Of a stretch of DNA of 64,000 nt, positions 21,383 through 33,027 are shown piece after piece; the stretch's first letter is position 1, and the number at the start of each line of letters is the position of its first letter. The notes under the pieces were generated by a model. That model made no database searches. It saw only the letters and a program-made list of their open reading frames with translations, and was not told the origin of the DNA. Both the position numbers and the translations under genes were made by a program. The stretch spans positions 10,238 through 74,237 of the forward strand of contig QANU01069409.1 of NCBI GenBank assembly GCA_003254905.1, written 5' to 3'. The DNA is from Nissolia schottii (taxonomy: Eukaryota; Streptophyta; Magnoliopsida; Fabales; Fabaceae).

Positions 21383-22440
21383 GAGAATCCATAGAATCCA
21401 TGGTTTTATTAAGTTGTGTGCTACTTGTTTCAATGGTAACTCATTTTTTGTGGGCATATTGATAATGACACACTTCCATAATGATATACTTTCATAAATT
21501 TTTAATTTTTTTAATAAATAATTACTTTATTTTCTTAAAATCTTTATTATTGATCTATTTTTTTTAATTATATGGTTACTAATACAGTAAGTATTTATGA
21601 TTAGCATAGTTAATTATTTGAATTTAAATATTAAAAAATAATTAATATGATAATTATCCGAGTAATATATAATTAATTATTTTAGAACAAATAATGAATA
21701 AAACAAACAAAATAAAATAAACTAATAAATCATAACCAAACAAAACGCACATGCTTAAATATTTTATCATATAGATTATTGAGATTAGGGTGGGACAACA
21801 TTTGATCTTATGTTTTAGTTTAGGGTTTGTGGATATTTTATTAGATTAATTTGGATATGTTACTGTGATATATATGTTGTTTGGATATTTTATGTTAATT
21901 TGTATTATGTTAATATGTACCGTCGAAAATATTTGACGGTAACGACTCTTCATTTCGCGCGAGATGTCATTCATGTCGCGCGAGACAAATAACATAGAAA
22001 CAAAGATTGAGACTCTGGAAGACTTCTCGTGCGAGACACTCCGTCATCTCACGTGTGACGTATTACCGTCATAGTTTGTCGACAGTAACAATCATGAACC
22101 CTAAACTGTAAATGGTGTAGGACATTACCGTCAAAATTTTTTGACCGTAACAACAGTGAAAATTTGCCAAAATTTCACTCCATTTTTTTGTACCGTTGGA
22201 AATTGTGAAAAAAATCTAACGGTAATCCTTTAAATTAAACGATGTGTTTCGATAAAGTGACACTGACGCTAATTACTGCCGGCTATGTAAATCCGATGGT
22301 AATAAGTTATTGTCGAGGCTATTATCGTCAGTCCATTTAACCGATGATAAATCCGACAGAAAGCAAAAAATTTGATGGTAATCAGGAAAAACCTCAACTA
22401 TAACTTTGATGGTAACTAATGTTTTTCTTGTAGTGCTAAA

Positions 22441-23558
22441 TGAGCAAATGGTCTGGCAAAAGAAATTGAATCGAAAACTGTAATGGGATGGAATGAAACT
22501 TTAAAACATTTGAGGCTGATCCAGAGGTGTGAAAATCTTTAATAAAGCTATGCATTTTCTCTTTTCTTTTTTCTGTCATCCACTTATTATTTCTTTAGAG
22601 GTAGTTTGGTGGTTGGGATTCCATTACAATAGACGAAAATGTATTACTAAATCCAATATCTTGTACACTGATTTTAGTTTTTGCATCCACACTAGTTTAT
22701 TAACTTAATTATGTTATTTGCTTTTGTTATTAGGCCAATCCTAAGTTCAAATAGATCAAAGAAAAATCTCTTTATCACTTGGACATTCTTAGATACATAT
22801 ATGAGACAGATATAGCATTTGGAGCTCGAACTGAAAGTTCTAAAGAAAAGTCACGAAGATGGGCAAAGGAGAACAACGATATGAGTATCGATAATATTGA
22901 TGACTTGCAAGCAAATGATGAGATTCATTTAGAAAATTTTAGTCCTTTTGATTCTCCCTTTGATTCTGAAAACTACTCAAGCTCCATCTTCAAATACTCC
23001 GTATGAACCTAAAAGATTCTATGACAGAATAATTTTGTTCTGTGATTCATGCTTTGCCAAGGTACAAATATATACCAAAGAGTTACAACAAAAACTCCTA
23101 AGATTGAGCTATACAAATTGATTCTCCTAATAAAACTCTTATAATTACGTGATTGATTTTCCTAATAAAGCTCCTAAGATTACGTCTAGACTACACAAAT
23201 TGATGTTACATGGTCATTATGATTTGATCATAATAACTTATTATCTCATCAATCATTAGAACCTAATACTTCATCAGTGAAAGGTGAAAAACAAAAAGCA
23301 CCAATGACAACTGAGGAAATTGCAATGAAAGATGTGTCTATATTAATGAAAGACCTTGCACAAGCTATTTTAAATACAAGTGTTGAAGTTTGGAAGCCCG
23401 CCGAGATATTTGAAGAAGTTGGTAAATTGGGTGTGGCGGGTAATAAACTTTTTGAAGTTGTTGAATGGCTTGTTCAAAATTCAAGTCTTATTGGAGTCTG
23501 TTTTGGTTGTCCGGAAGAGTTTCGCTTGGGATGGTTGGGTTCAAAGTTGGGTTGGTAA
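22441..23558 (+). pseudogene. Myb/SANT-like DNA-binding protein fragment (PIF/Harbinger ORF1-like)
   Basis: The first part reads LAKEIESKTVMGWNETLK and then, in a shifted frame, FEADPEV, matching the Myb/SANT-like block that usually reads GWD--TKT--A-DEVW. After an apparent intron (about 22530-22735) comes HLDILRYIYETDIAFGARTE, the conserved D-L--IFG---A-G segment. The final part (23277-23558) ends WKPAEIFEEVGKLGV, then LFEVVEWLVQNSS and a FGCPEEFRLGWLGSKLG-like C-terminus. These three blocks in this order are typical of the Myb/SANT-like proteins associated with Harbinger transposases. The N-terminus is lost at the CACTA border, and there is a frameshift and an internal stop, so it is probably a relic. 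Confidence 0.7.
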
Positions 23559-25661
23559 TTTTATGATGGAGTTCAATCTATACATAAAAACTAGACTCCA
23601 TATTTAATATTTTATTTTGGCTTTAATGCCTAAGTAGTTCTAGGAAGTTCATGGGCGATGTGTTTTTGGAAATGGACTTTGAGTTTTAGACATTTATGTG
23701 TGCTTTTTGAAATAGACTTTGAGTTTTAGACATTTCTGTGTACTTTTTTAAGTAGACTTTGAGTATAGGATATTTATGTTGCATACATTTTTAAATATTT
23801 GAAAGTAAATTGAGTATAAATATTTTACATATCTTCATGGCTGTCATAGGGGATGGAATTGGGTTGTATCTATTCTTTATTGTCTATCTGTTAGGATAAA
23901 AGGTCTTGAAGCATTGAAGTCTTTCTGAGGGATGTAATTTTTGTTTCGCTACGTACCTTTGATTGGCATTGTATCTATCCCATGTTTTCTTGTATGTTTG
24001 AGTCGGTAGCCTTGTTTGGTTGTTTTGTTTACCTTGTATGTATACTCTTCTTGCTCACCTGCCATGTTTGGGAGGTTTGAGCTCTTCTCCATAAAAATAA
24101 ATGGGTCTTTTATGTGAGAAACCAAATTAATAAAATAATATTCTTGTGAAAATTTTGGGAAAAAAATTTTCTTGGGAAAAAAAGGTTCTTGCTAAACTTA
24201 TTTAATAGAGCACTTTGGTTTGATTTTGATTGTGTCATGTTTGTCTACTGAAAATTAAGCTTATTATTAAAATATGATATTTTATTAATGAAGGAAAAAA
24301 TAGTCTAGATAATTAATTCAATTCATTTTATAGACATTTCAAACACAATGGAATTGAATTCAATTTACTTATTTAATCAAAATATGAGAATTCAATTCAA
24401 TACACACTGAAATTCAATTCCTTATAGAATTGAATTCAATTATATCATGAATGAATAGTTATATTCCATTTTAAGGCAATTTCTAATATTCACCATGTAA
24501 ATTTGGGTGAATCATTCACCCATTAAATTTAAACTCTAAGATTTAAGATCATTGATACATCTTAGCATGAATGGATAAAAATGAAATGTAATACTAATAA
24601 ACCTTATATTGTTTGTGCGTCCTAGAAGCTTCCCAAACTTCTCTCTTCCACGCCCTCCCTCTCCCTCTGGCAACCGTCACTCTCTATCACACCACCACAC
24701 TTCCAAGTCCAGAACAAACACAACCATGGCACCATCGTCCTCCTCCATGGATTGCTGCAACAACCACCGTAAAACCACCCACAGTAAATCGCGTATCTAG
24801 TTTCAAAAGCCAGATCTTATTTCGTTAGGTTCAAAAATTGAAATCAGGTTTTGTGTGAGATTGAGGTTAGAAACTCGAAGTTCCAAAGCTTTCTTCAGGC
24901 TATAAATGGAAAAAAAATTTAAAAAAGAAAATTTTGCCATGGCTATAAATTTGATATGGCTATATATAGACAAACAAAATCGAAAGTTCTAGTGCTTACT
25001 ACATCCAATTCATTTGGCACCACTGTCCTGACAAAGGTCTAGCATTTTTCATAGCTAGAGATAGATCTAGACTTTTGGTTTTGAATGTCTTTGTTTTTTC
25101 TTTTTGTGCATCTAGATTCAACCATTATTTCTCTTTGTTGCTTTTTGTAAGAATAAGCAAAAGGAGATGGCGTGAGAAGGGTGGTAGCACTGACACTGTG
25201 ATAGAATGATAGACATTGAGCGATTTTTTTTAAAGAAAAAAACATTATAATAATCTGTACCATAAAAGAAAAAAAATTCTCCATGTTTAGTTTTTAATAT
25301 TTTTTTTATCCTTTTGTAAATATTTTCTTTTATATTTTTATTTTTAAAAAATAACTATTCACTTTATCTCTTATTTTAATTTTCACTTTCTATCTCTTTT
25401 TCTTTCTCTTTTTCTTACTCTTACATTTCTTTAACAATTTTTATATCTAATTCAATCTTTTGTTGTCAACAATGCATCCTTCAATTTTGCAGGCACGAAG
25501 TGCTTGGAATCCACTGATAATAAATAAAGGTTCTACATTATGAAGATGCTTAGCAACTTTTAATCAATAACGGTTGATGCAATGGCCTATCCATTGTTCT
25601 ATTCTGTTCTATTCAACTAAAAAAATAATTTATTTTTATTATGTTGAAGGATACATACAAT

Positions 25662-25703
25662 GCATCTAATTCTCCAATAATCGTTGCTATACAGTCTGAT
25701 GCC
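25662..25703 (+). promoter_or_regulatory. Conserved upstream palindromic module, A5 copy
   Basis: GCATCTAATTCTCCAATAAT then CGTTGCTATACAGTCTGATGC, oriented as for A3 and about 262 bp upstream of A5. A TATA box (TGTCTATATAAGGTG) follows at 25797-25811. Confidence 0.6.
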
Positions 25704-25964
25704 ACTTCGAATTAAATCCAATAAACAAGTATTGAAAATTCTTATGTTGGTTAAAATAAAAAAAAAGCTAAAATTTTCTTTTGAAAAACATTGCCATGTC
25801 TATATAAGGTGTGAACTAACTCAAGGTCCCTAAAGAAAAAACCCATGATCACATCTATACATGGATAAGACTCGCTCGAGAGACTGGTTGGTGTCTCGTT
25901 CTGGTCCGTGGTCTTTCCTAAACATTACACCAAACCTTACTTGTGTGCATCCATATATACAATA

Positions 25965-26984
25965 ATGGGAAGCGCTTACAGTTACACTAATCTGGGAACA
26001 GATTGTGCTTCTTTTGAGATCGTCCCAAATGGTACCCGAGTACGCTGGGGAGACTCTTTTGAGCTTTTCATGGGAAAAGACCACAGGAAGGAAAATAACA
26101 ATCGAGAAGAAACTTGGTCTGTGCAATACCAGTACAAGACAGGTTTTAAATACGATCTTTGCTGTCTTCAACTCAAGGCAATAAGCAGTGGCAAGGACAA
26201 CAGCGGCGTCAAGAGCATTCGTTTCTCATTTTTTGGCGCAATAGTTGGCAGTACAGATATTACTTTGAAGATCGCCGGAGGGATAACGCGCACGATCAGT
26301 CCTTCGAGTAATGCCCCCGTGTCCTTCACAAGGTACGAACATCGTTGTTTAATAGAGACTACTATTGTTGCTTTTTCAAAGACGAACAGTTATGTTGTTC
26401 TTGAAATGAAGCAAACACCTGGTTCTGAAAGTGCTGACGTGGCGACTTTGGCGCACTATTTCGTCGCCAAAGACGAAGGTCTTTCTATGGTGGCCAAAAT
26501 ATGTGACAATAAAAAGGGTAATGGGTTTGGTGTTGAAGTGGAGGGTCCTTTCAAACACCCTGCGGCTGATGTGCGCCACGTTATTCATACGACCAAATCT
26601 ACCGGGGTATGGTCACCTACTGCGTGTTCTCACTATAATGAAGCAAAGGGTAGAACCGGTAACGAAACTGGAATATCAAGAAATGCTTCGGTGATGACTC
26701 AGTCTAATAATCAAAAGGAGGAGGATATTGCACTAGTTGGTCAAGTGGTTAAACATGCTGTCTTCTCGAAACACAACAAAGACCTTCTTAATTCAGGTGC
26801 TGGTGTTCAGTCTAATCACCAAGGGGAGGATGCGGTGGGTGATCAAGTAGTTAACCGTGATGCTACCTTCTCGAGCAGTGTCAGGGAGCAATACAACAAA
26901 GGCCTTATTAATTCAAGTGGATACACTACTGGTTATTTGAATAATACCATCATCTTTATGAAGTGTAGGTTTTTAAATTTATAA
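25965..26984 (+). CDS. Family A member A5: unknown protein with N-myristoylation signal and duplicated tail (339 aa)
   Basis: Intact single-exon frame. The frame opens upstream at 25908, but MGSAYSYTN at 25965 is chosen to match the paralogues. It is the segmental-duplication sister of A3, differing by scattered substitutions and three fewer codons (for instance a shorter loop around KENNNRE, and VAFSKTN in place of VSYGFEETN). It has the globular domain to GFGVEVEGPFKHP, a linker, a truncated tail unit (GQVVKHAVFSKHNKDLLNSG) and a full unit (FSSSVREQYNKG, LINSSGYTTGYLNNTI). Both sisters retain open frames, which argues against immediate decay after duplication. Confidence 0.86.
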   Translation: MGSAYSYTNLGTDCASFEIVPNGTRVRWGDSFELFMGKDHRKENNNREETWSVQYQYKTGFKYDLCCLQLKAISSGKDNSGVKSIRFSFFGAIVGSTDITLKIAGGITRTISPSSNAPVSFTRYEHRCLIETTIVAFSKTNSYVVLEMKQTPGSESADVATLAHYFVAKDEGLSMVAKICDNKKGNGFGVEVEGPFKHPAADVRHVIHTTKSTGVWSPTACSHYNEAKGRTGNETGISRNASVMTQSNNQKEEDIALVGQVVKHAVFSKHNKDLLNSGAGVQSNHQGEDAVGDQVVNRDATFSSSVREQYNKGLINSSGYTTGYLNNTIIFMKCRFLNL

Positions 26985-27790
26985 TTTGGAAATTATGTAA
27001 TGGGTGAAGTATGAATTAAAAAAAATGTATTTGTATCATTATTATGTACGTTTTCTCTTTCATCTACATCGCGCTCTCTTTTTTACTTTTCTTCTTATTT
27101 TTTTTGTTTATTTTCTTCTTCTTTCCCACTTTTCTTCCATTTTTTCCTTCTTCATAAGATGTCATGGATCCTAAAATTTTCATTTTTGTTTTTTTTCTTT
27201 ATATTCTTTGTTTCTAGTTATTCAAAAGTTTGTGCATGTGTGTAGAAAAATTTGTACATATTTATTCAAAAGTTTGTATATTTGAGTACCAAATTTTTTT
27301 TTTCATTTTTGTTTTTGTCATATTCTTTATTTTTGGTTGCTAAAAAATTTGTGCATATATGTAGAATAATTTGTGCATGCTTGTTTAAATGTTAGTGCAT
27401 GTGTGCACCAAAATCTCCTTTTTCTTCATTTGCGTTTCATTTTTGTCTTATTCTTTGTTTTTACTTGTTGAAAAGTTTGTGCACATTAGTTCAAATATTT
27501 GTGCATCTGCTTTAAAATATTTGTGTGTGGTCGAGAGTGAGTTCACACGCTTAGAGTGTGGAGGGAAGGAGAGAGAGTGTAAGTTACATTTTGTTATTTA
27601 ATGCGGTATAAATCTGATTTGATTTGGTTTTATATTTAAAAAAGTTTGTGCATATGTGTGAATAAATTTGTGCATGTGTGTGAAACGTTTGTGCACACAA
27701 TTGTCGTTGTGTATGCCATACATATGCTATGTAATGGTTGTACAATATATGAAAATATGGTGTATACGTAACATTACTGATTGAAGTATG
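26985..27790. mobile_element. TTTGTGCA/TTTGTACA motif-array element, copy 2
   Basis: Nearly identical to 6880-7640, directly 3' of A5. It ends near ATGGTGTATACGTAACATT. It forms part of the segmental duplication and may supply the 3' untranslated region of A5. Confidence 0.55.
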
Positions 27791-27830
27791 TACCAAAACA
27801 AAAACATATATATTGAGGTTAGGAGGGTAG

Positions 27831-30290
27831 GGATGGCACAAAACCTTAGTAGATGGGGACTCGCATGGACTGGGATGGGACTAAAGTTTCCCGCAAGAGA
27901 TTCGAGGACGGGGATGGGGGCTAAAGTTTCCCGCCCTGCGGGGATCCCGATATAGATGAAAAGTCTACCATGCCCTTACGTAATATTTAAAAAATCTACA
28001 TAACCCTATACATTTATAAAATTTCACATTTATTTTAATTAAAAAAATAAAAAATGAAAAAAGAAACTCCTAAATCTCTCCTATTCTCAACCTCACAGGT
28101 CTCTTTGTCTCTCACTATTACAAGCCACAGCCTCCCTCACGCCTCTCTTCTCTCTGTTACTCTGTCTCTCTATTCTCGCCTTCTCTCTGTTACTCAGTCT
28201 CTCTCTTCTTGCCTCTCGATCTTTCTCTTCCGTCGCACGGCTCGCGCCTTGCCGCCTTCCACTTCCGTCTTCTGCAGCGCCGTCCACTTCCGTCTTCCGC
28301 CTTCCACTTCCTGTCCGACGAGCGGCAAGACGAGGCCGAGCCGAGGTATGCGTCTTCCAAAGCACCGCTTTATTTTATTTTCTTTTACTGTTTTGTTTTT
28401 GTTTTATTTTCTTTTATTTTTTGGTTTTTGTTTTATTTCTTTTAATGCATCAATTATTCTTTTCTTTTATTTTCTTTTAATATTTGGTTTTTGTTTTATT
28501 TTTTTTAATGCATCAATTATTATTTTCTTTTCTTTTCTTTTCTTTTACTGTTTGGTTTCTTTTTTGTGATAATTTATCATAGGTTAGGTTATTAAGTATA
28601 AGAATAAAAGTAGTGTTGTTGCTTGGATAACTACTGATGCTTGTAATTGTAATGTTCGAATTACAACAGAACAATAACAATAGATTCACTGTTTGATAGG
28701 TGAATCTTGACTCTTGAGAAGGATGAATATTAATGATTCTAATACTACTGTGGGAAGCAATCAAGTTCCTAGTAATGCACAACAAGTTTTAGTGGAAGAG
28801 ACCCAACACGATCAAACCTCTAATGAAACAAATGAAACAAGTGTAGGCCCAGACTTAGAGGGAGTCAATCGTCCAAATAAAGAAGGATTAAAATCTAAAG
28901 CATGACCGTATTTTAGGAGGGAGGTGATAGATGACGCATGGAAGGCTATATGCAAAGATTGTGAAAAAAAGATTGGTGGTGATACACACAATGGTATCTC
29001 ACATTTATTCAATCATATAAGTTTGTGTAAGCTTCGTACCAAGAGGGGTCCAAGGCAACCAATATTACAAACTTTGGTACAATCATCATCTTCAACTGGA
29101 AGTGTGGGCGAATCAGTTTTGGTTGGTAATTACTCATTTAATCAAGAAGCTTTAAGGTCAGTATTGACAAAGATGATCGTGCTGCATGAGTACCTTATTG
29201 CAATGGTTGAGCATGAAGGTTTCAAATTTTCATATGAATACGACTCGACCTTTGTTTAAATTAATTTCACGGAACACAACAATAAATGATATCTTGAAAT
29301 TGTATGACTCTGAAAGGAAAGCAATTATGAAGAAAGTTGATAAGAAGGCAAGCCGCATTGCTATCACTTCTGACTTGTGGACATCGTCTAATCAAAACAA
29401 AGGATACATGTCACTTATAGCTCATTCCATTAATGACAATTGGACTTTGCAAAGTCGTTTTGTGAGGTATTCACTTACTTATCACTATTTTTAGTTACTT
29501 TTCATTGTAAATGTTATAATTGATTATTAAATATGGAATCATAATTATTTGTTTTAGGTTCCTTTATGTGCTTGCACCACATATTGCTGAAGCTTTAAGT
29601 GATGTTTTGATTGATAGCTTATTTGATTGGAATTTGGATAAAAAATTGTCAACTGTTACCGTTGATAATTGCACCACAAACGATGCCATGACTGATCGTA
29701 TCTTTGATAAGATTTCGACATCTTCACTTTTCTTGAAAGGGTCGTCTTTGTTTCACATGCGTTGTTGTGCACATATTATAAATTTGATTGTGAGAGATGG
29801 CATGTCTACAATATCTGCTTCTATTGAGAAAATAAGAGAAAGTGTTGTTTATTGTGTTGTTACACCAAAGAGGGAAAGAAAATTTGTTGAATAATGTAGA
29901 CATTTAAATATTGCTTATTCAAAGAAGTTAGTGCTTGATTGTGGAACTAGATGGAATTCTACATATTTGATGCTTGTTTATGCAATACCATATCAAGATG
30001 TTTTCACATGCTTGAGCCAACGCGAGCCTCGATATAAATGTTTGAGGATGATTGGAAAATGGCATATGACCTTGTTGATAAGATAAAAATATTTTATAGT
30101 GTCACTAAGTTATTCTCAGGAACTCGATATCCAAATGCAAATGTTTATTTTCCAAAAGTGTGTGAAATTAGATTGGCTTTGAATGAATGGCTTCTTAGTA
30201 CTAATGAGATGATTGAGAAAATGGCAGAGAGTATGATTTATAAGTTTGACAAGTATTGTAATGAGATGATTGAGAAAATATTAGTATGAT
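27831..30290 (+). mobile_element. hAT transposon, 3'-truncated
   Basis: It starts TAGGGATGGCACAAAACC, typical of a hAT terminus, followed by GGGGATGGGG-rich subterminal repeats and a CT-rich leader. It then encodes a decayed transposase (28714-30290). No matching right terminal repeat was found, and the C-terminal hAT dimerisation region is absent. Confidence 0.8.
28714..30290 (+). pseudogene. hAT transposase pseudogene (BED zinc finger plus RNase-H-like core)
   Basis: The pieces, in order, are an N-terminal Asn/Thr-rich stretch, a BED-type finger (CKDC followed by HLFNHISLC) with a TAG stop just before it, FLIAMVEHEGF-like text with a frameshift near 29250, SRNTTINDILKLYDSERK, SRIAITSDLWTSSNQNKGYM, an apparent intron around 29465-29555, LSTVTVDNCTTNDAM, MRCCAHIINLIVRDG, a stop, LDCGTRWNSTYLMLVYAIPY, and a shifted AYDLVDKIKIFYSVTKLFSG. 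This is the domain order of plant hAT (Ac-like) transposases. Stops, a frameshift and the missing C-terminal dimerisation domain make it inactive. A short direct repeat (GAGATGATTGAGAAAAT) is near the end. Confidence 0.85.
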
Positions 30291-30299
30291 TTACTAATT

Positions 30300-31700
30300 C
30301 TCACAATGTTACAGCGCTATGACTTTCCTTTTTTTTTTTTTCTTGGGCCGTGACACAAAACTTTGAAGATGTTATTGAAAATTAAAAATTTTCTACAAAA
30401 TATTTCATTCATACCTAATATAAATCAAATAAAAAATACTTAACAGATTTTATAGCTTATTTTTATTATTGAATCCAAATAATCTTATTAATCTCATAAA
30501 TAGTGCATTTTAAAATAGTAGAGTTAAGATTATTTTATTGATTAATACTATTGTTATTTTTAAATTTATTTAATATTAATTAATTTTATATAAGAGATAA
30601 AAATAAATATTATTAACTTATTTAGAAAAAATGGGTTGAAGCGTCGCTTGACTAAACCTTAAGGAAGAGTGTTTACTTTTTTTACAAGAACTGTGTGTAA
30701 TTTCATTTAATCTCAAGTGTGATATTTGTTATTTACCCAATTAAATGAATATATAAAAACAAAATTTAATTGAATGAAATATATAATATATATAATTTTG
30801 GAGGCTATAAACATAGAAGCCTTGGTAGTTTAAAAGAGGGGAGTGAAGTTGACGGGGAGACTTCTGGCTTTTCAAAAAATTAAAAAAAAAAATTAAATAA
30901 TCTTAAATTTTAATAAAATTTTAATTTTGTCATTTAATCATTAATAAAACATTAAAATAATAATGCTCTTTTACTATTTATAGCTATTATAATCATTTAA
31001 TATTTTAATATCAACCTAACAATATATTTATCAAATATCATTGTTATGACTTCTATTTATTGAGAGTAGGTTTTGTATTATTTAACCAACCAATACTATT
31101 ATAACTTTTCAATAACAACTTTTAAAGAGTCATAGCATTATCAAATCAAGCCAAAAAGTCAATTCTGAAAAGCCTTTTTTGAAAGCTCCCAAAAACATCT
31201 CTAACTCTCAAAAGCCAAGAACAAAATCTCTTCAACTTTTCTATTTACCAAACACAAAAAATTAGCTTGTGCTTTTCGAGAACATGAGCACCTCATCAAA
31301 AGACTTTACCAAACCAAGTCTAATGAGGTCGACGATCGCAATGCACAAAAACTAACAGGGCAATTAATTTTATTGAAAGACCAAGTAGAGCAATTAAAAA
31401 AGGTTAGGCGACCAAATAGGGGCTTCATCCATAAAAAAAGAAAAAGAAAAATAAAAAACAAAAACAAAAAACAACAACGCTTTTCTAATTGACAAGAAAA
31501 ATGAGTAGGCCATTGCATCAGCCATTATTATTAAAAGCTTAGAAAATAAACATCTTTGTTAAGTACTAGCGTTTTAACCTGTGCATCGCATTGGTAAATT
31601 ATATAGTTTTATTAAAAATTTATTTATATAAACTAAGTATGCGTACCTTCCACAAATGTGCGTACCTTTCAATTTTGAGCTAGCCGGAGGAGTCTATACG
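30300..31700. other. Non-coding AT-rich region
   Basis: No gene is visible. The segment 31475-31560 (TTCTAATTGACAAGAA, GTAGGCCATTGCATCAGCC) is a relic of the flank found upstream of Family A genes, without an adjoining gene. Around 31570, CTAGCGTTTTAACCTGTGCA resembles the degenerate hairpin also seen near 53000. Confidence 0.5.
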
Positions 31701-31723
31701 AATGAATGTTGCATTTAATTAAA

Positions 31724-31950
31724 CAAAAATGTTACATGTACATCCAGTTTTATACACTCATACATACACCATTAATAATACACAAACTTCATTCGCATGA
31801 GTGTACAAACATTACAAACTTATAGATGATATTCTCAATTATACTTAATTAAGTGTACAAACATTACAGACATTAAAACAGAAACTTTATGTATATAATT
31901 ATAAAATGTATGTATGATGTATATTTTTTAATGTACGTGTAGCAGGACTC
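31724..31950. mobile_element. 227-bp Mutator-like MITE with 9-bp target duplication TTAATTAAA
   Basis: It has the same length and termini as the copy at 9167 (CAAAAATGTTACATGTACA ... GTACGTGTAGCAGGACTC), with perfect flanks TTAATTAAA at 31715-31723 and 31951-31959. The inner CACAAACTT and ACAAACATTAC motifs are conserved. Confidence 0.92.
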
Positions 31951-33027
31951 TTAATTAAAACATCCACGCAAGAAAGAATGCATGCTGGGTGTAAAAGTTT
32001 GATTACCAAGTATAAAATGACTCTGACACAAGGAAGCTTGGTTGAAAATGAAAGCACCAAAATCGACTATTCCTTGCCTGTTGCCAGAGAGGGCCTCTTT
32101 CAATTGGTCGCACGACTTTAATTTTTTGCGACAGAATGACCTTTTGAAATTGGTAATGGAAGAGAAGGTAGGAGTTGGGAAAGGCTGAACTGTTCGGCGA
32201 ACAAATTAGGAGCGCGCAGAGCAACGCTTCTGAGGCTATTACCCTTTTTGGTAATTTTCTCCCCAGCCCCATAAAACCGGATTATGCTCTGCATAATCCC
32301 ATATATATGTCATTACCCCTAAAAAAGACCCTGATAAGATCAATGGGTAGGCCGCCATTGCACCAACCATTTTTTATTAAAAAGCTTACCAATTAAGCAT
32401 CTTCATTATGGTTAACCTTTCTTTTGTAATTCACACACCAATGTCTCTATCAATGGGTTCTTTATTTATTTATTTATTTATTTTACATTTTATTTCAAAT
32501 TTATTCAATAATAATGTCACAAAACAATGTATTAAGAAGTAAGTAGTGATTATTTTTGTTTAACAGTTACGGTTCTTTAGCCAGCTGTCCCGAAATAAGA
32601 TGAGTTCAATTAGTCGACCTAAGATGAGGTGAGTGGTGAACTGACTTGTCGAAGTCCTGCGTATTCACTCGTCTCGGTTATAGTACCTAAGTCAAGACCA
32701 GATTTAGTCTGTAACAATATCCACCCCCAGAATTCTACTGCAACATGATCTAACATTAACAATAAAGATAGGTACATTTACATCGATAAAAATGAGTCCC
32801 ACTAACTTTATTTAATATACACTCACTAATTCATGGGTCTCCCTAAGTTTTATATGTATATCTAAGGATGACATGATAAACTTGTGTTATACAATAATTT
32901 TTCATGTAAATCTACTGCAAAAGCATAGAATTACAAAAGGAAAAGAAAGAAGAAGGAAAGGAGGAAAGGATAGAAGACTTGGCTATAGTGGCAGGGGGAA
33001 CATTCTTCACACATACTTCGCCCATGC

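Larger units (their letters stand above)
11990..22435. mobile_element. CACTA (En/Spm) transposon, about 10.4 kb, with nested insertions
   Basis: The left terminus CACTATAAGAAAAACGTTAG and the right terminus, reverse complement CACTACAAGAAAAACATTAG, form an imperfect terminal inverted repeat. Subterminal regions at both ends are filled with TTACCGTC/GACGGTAA motifs in both orientations, and longer stretches (ATTTACATAGCC with ACGGTAATTA) also match inverted. A degenerate DUF4216-type transposase segment lies inside on the minus strand (16381-16800). Three solo LTRs, a MITE and a PIF/Harbinger relic have accumulated inside. The expected 3-bp target duplication is not evident (AAT versus CTA). 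Confidence 0.8.
24100..28150. repeat. Segmental duplication, copy 2 (partner 3860-7998)
   Basis: It contains the same order of sequence as 3860-7998, including module, TATA box, A5 (paralogue of A3), motif array and hAT 5' end. Here the hAT element continues beyond the shared part into its transposase. This suggests that this copy is the source and 3860-7998 the derivative. Confidence 0.85.

Noticed and set aside
11938..22435. Using 11938 as the left end of the large CACTA element
   Set aside because: The right end matches the inverted repeat starting at 11990 over about 35 bp much better than the one at 11938. Neither choice gives a clear 3-bp target duplication.
28054..28569. 171-codon Ser/Leu/Phe-rich frame
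   Set aside because: It is a translation of the CT-rich leader and T-rich stretch of the hAT element, with low complexity and no homology.
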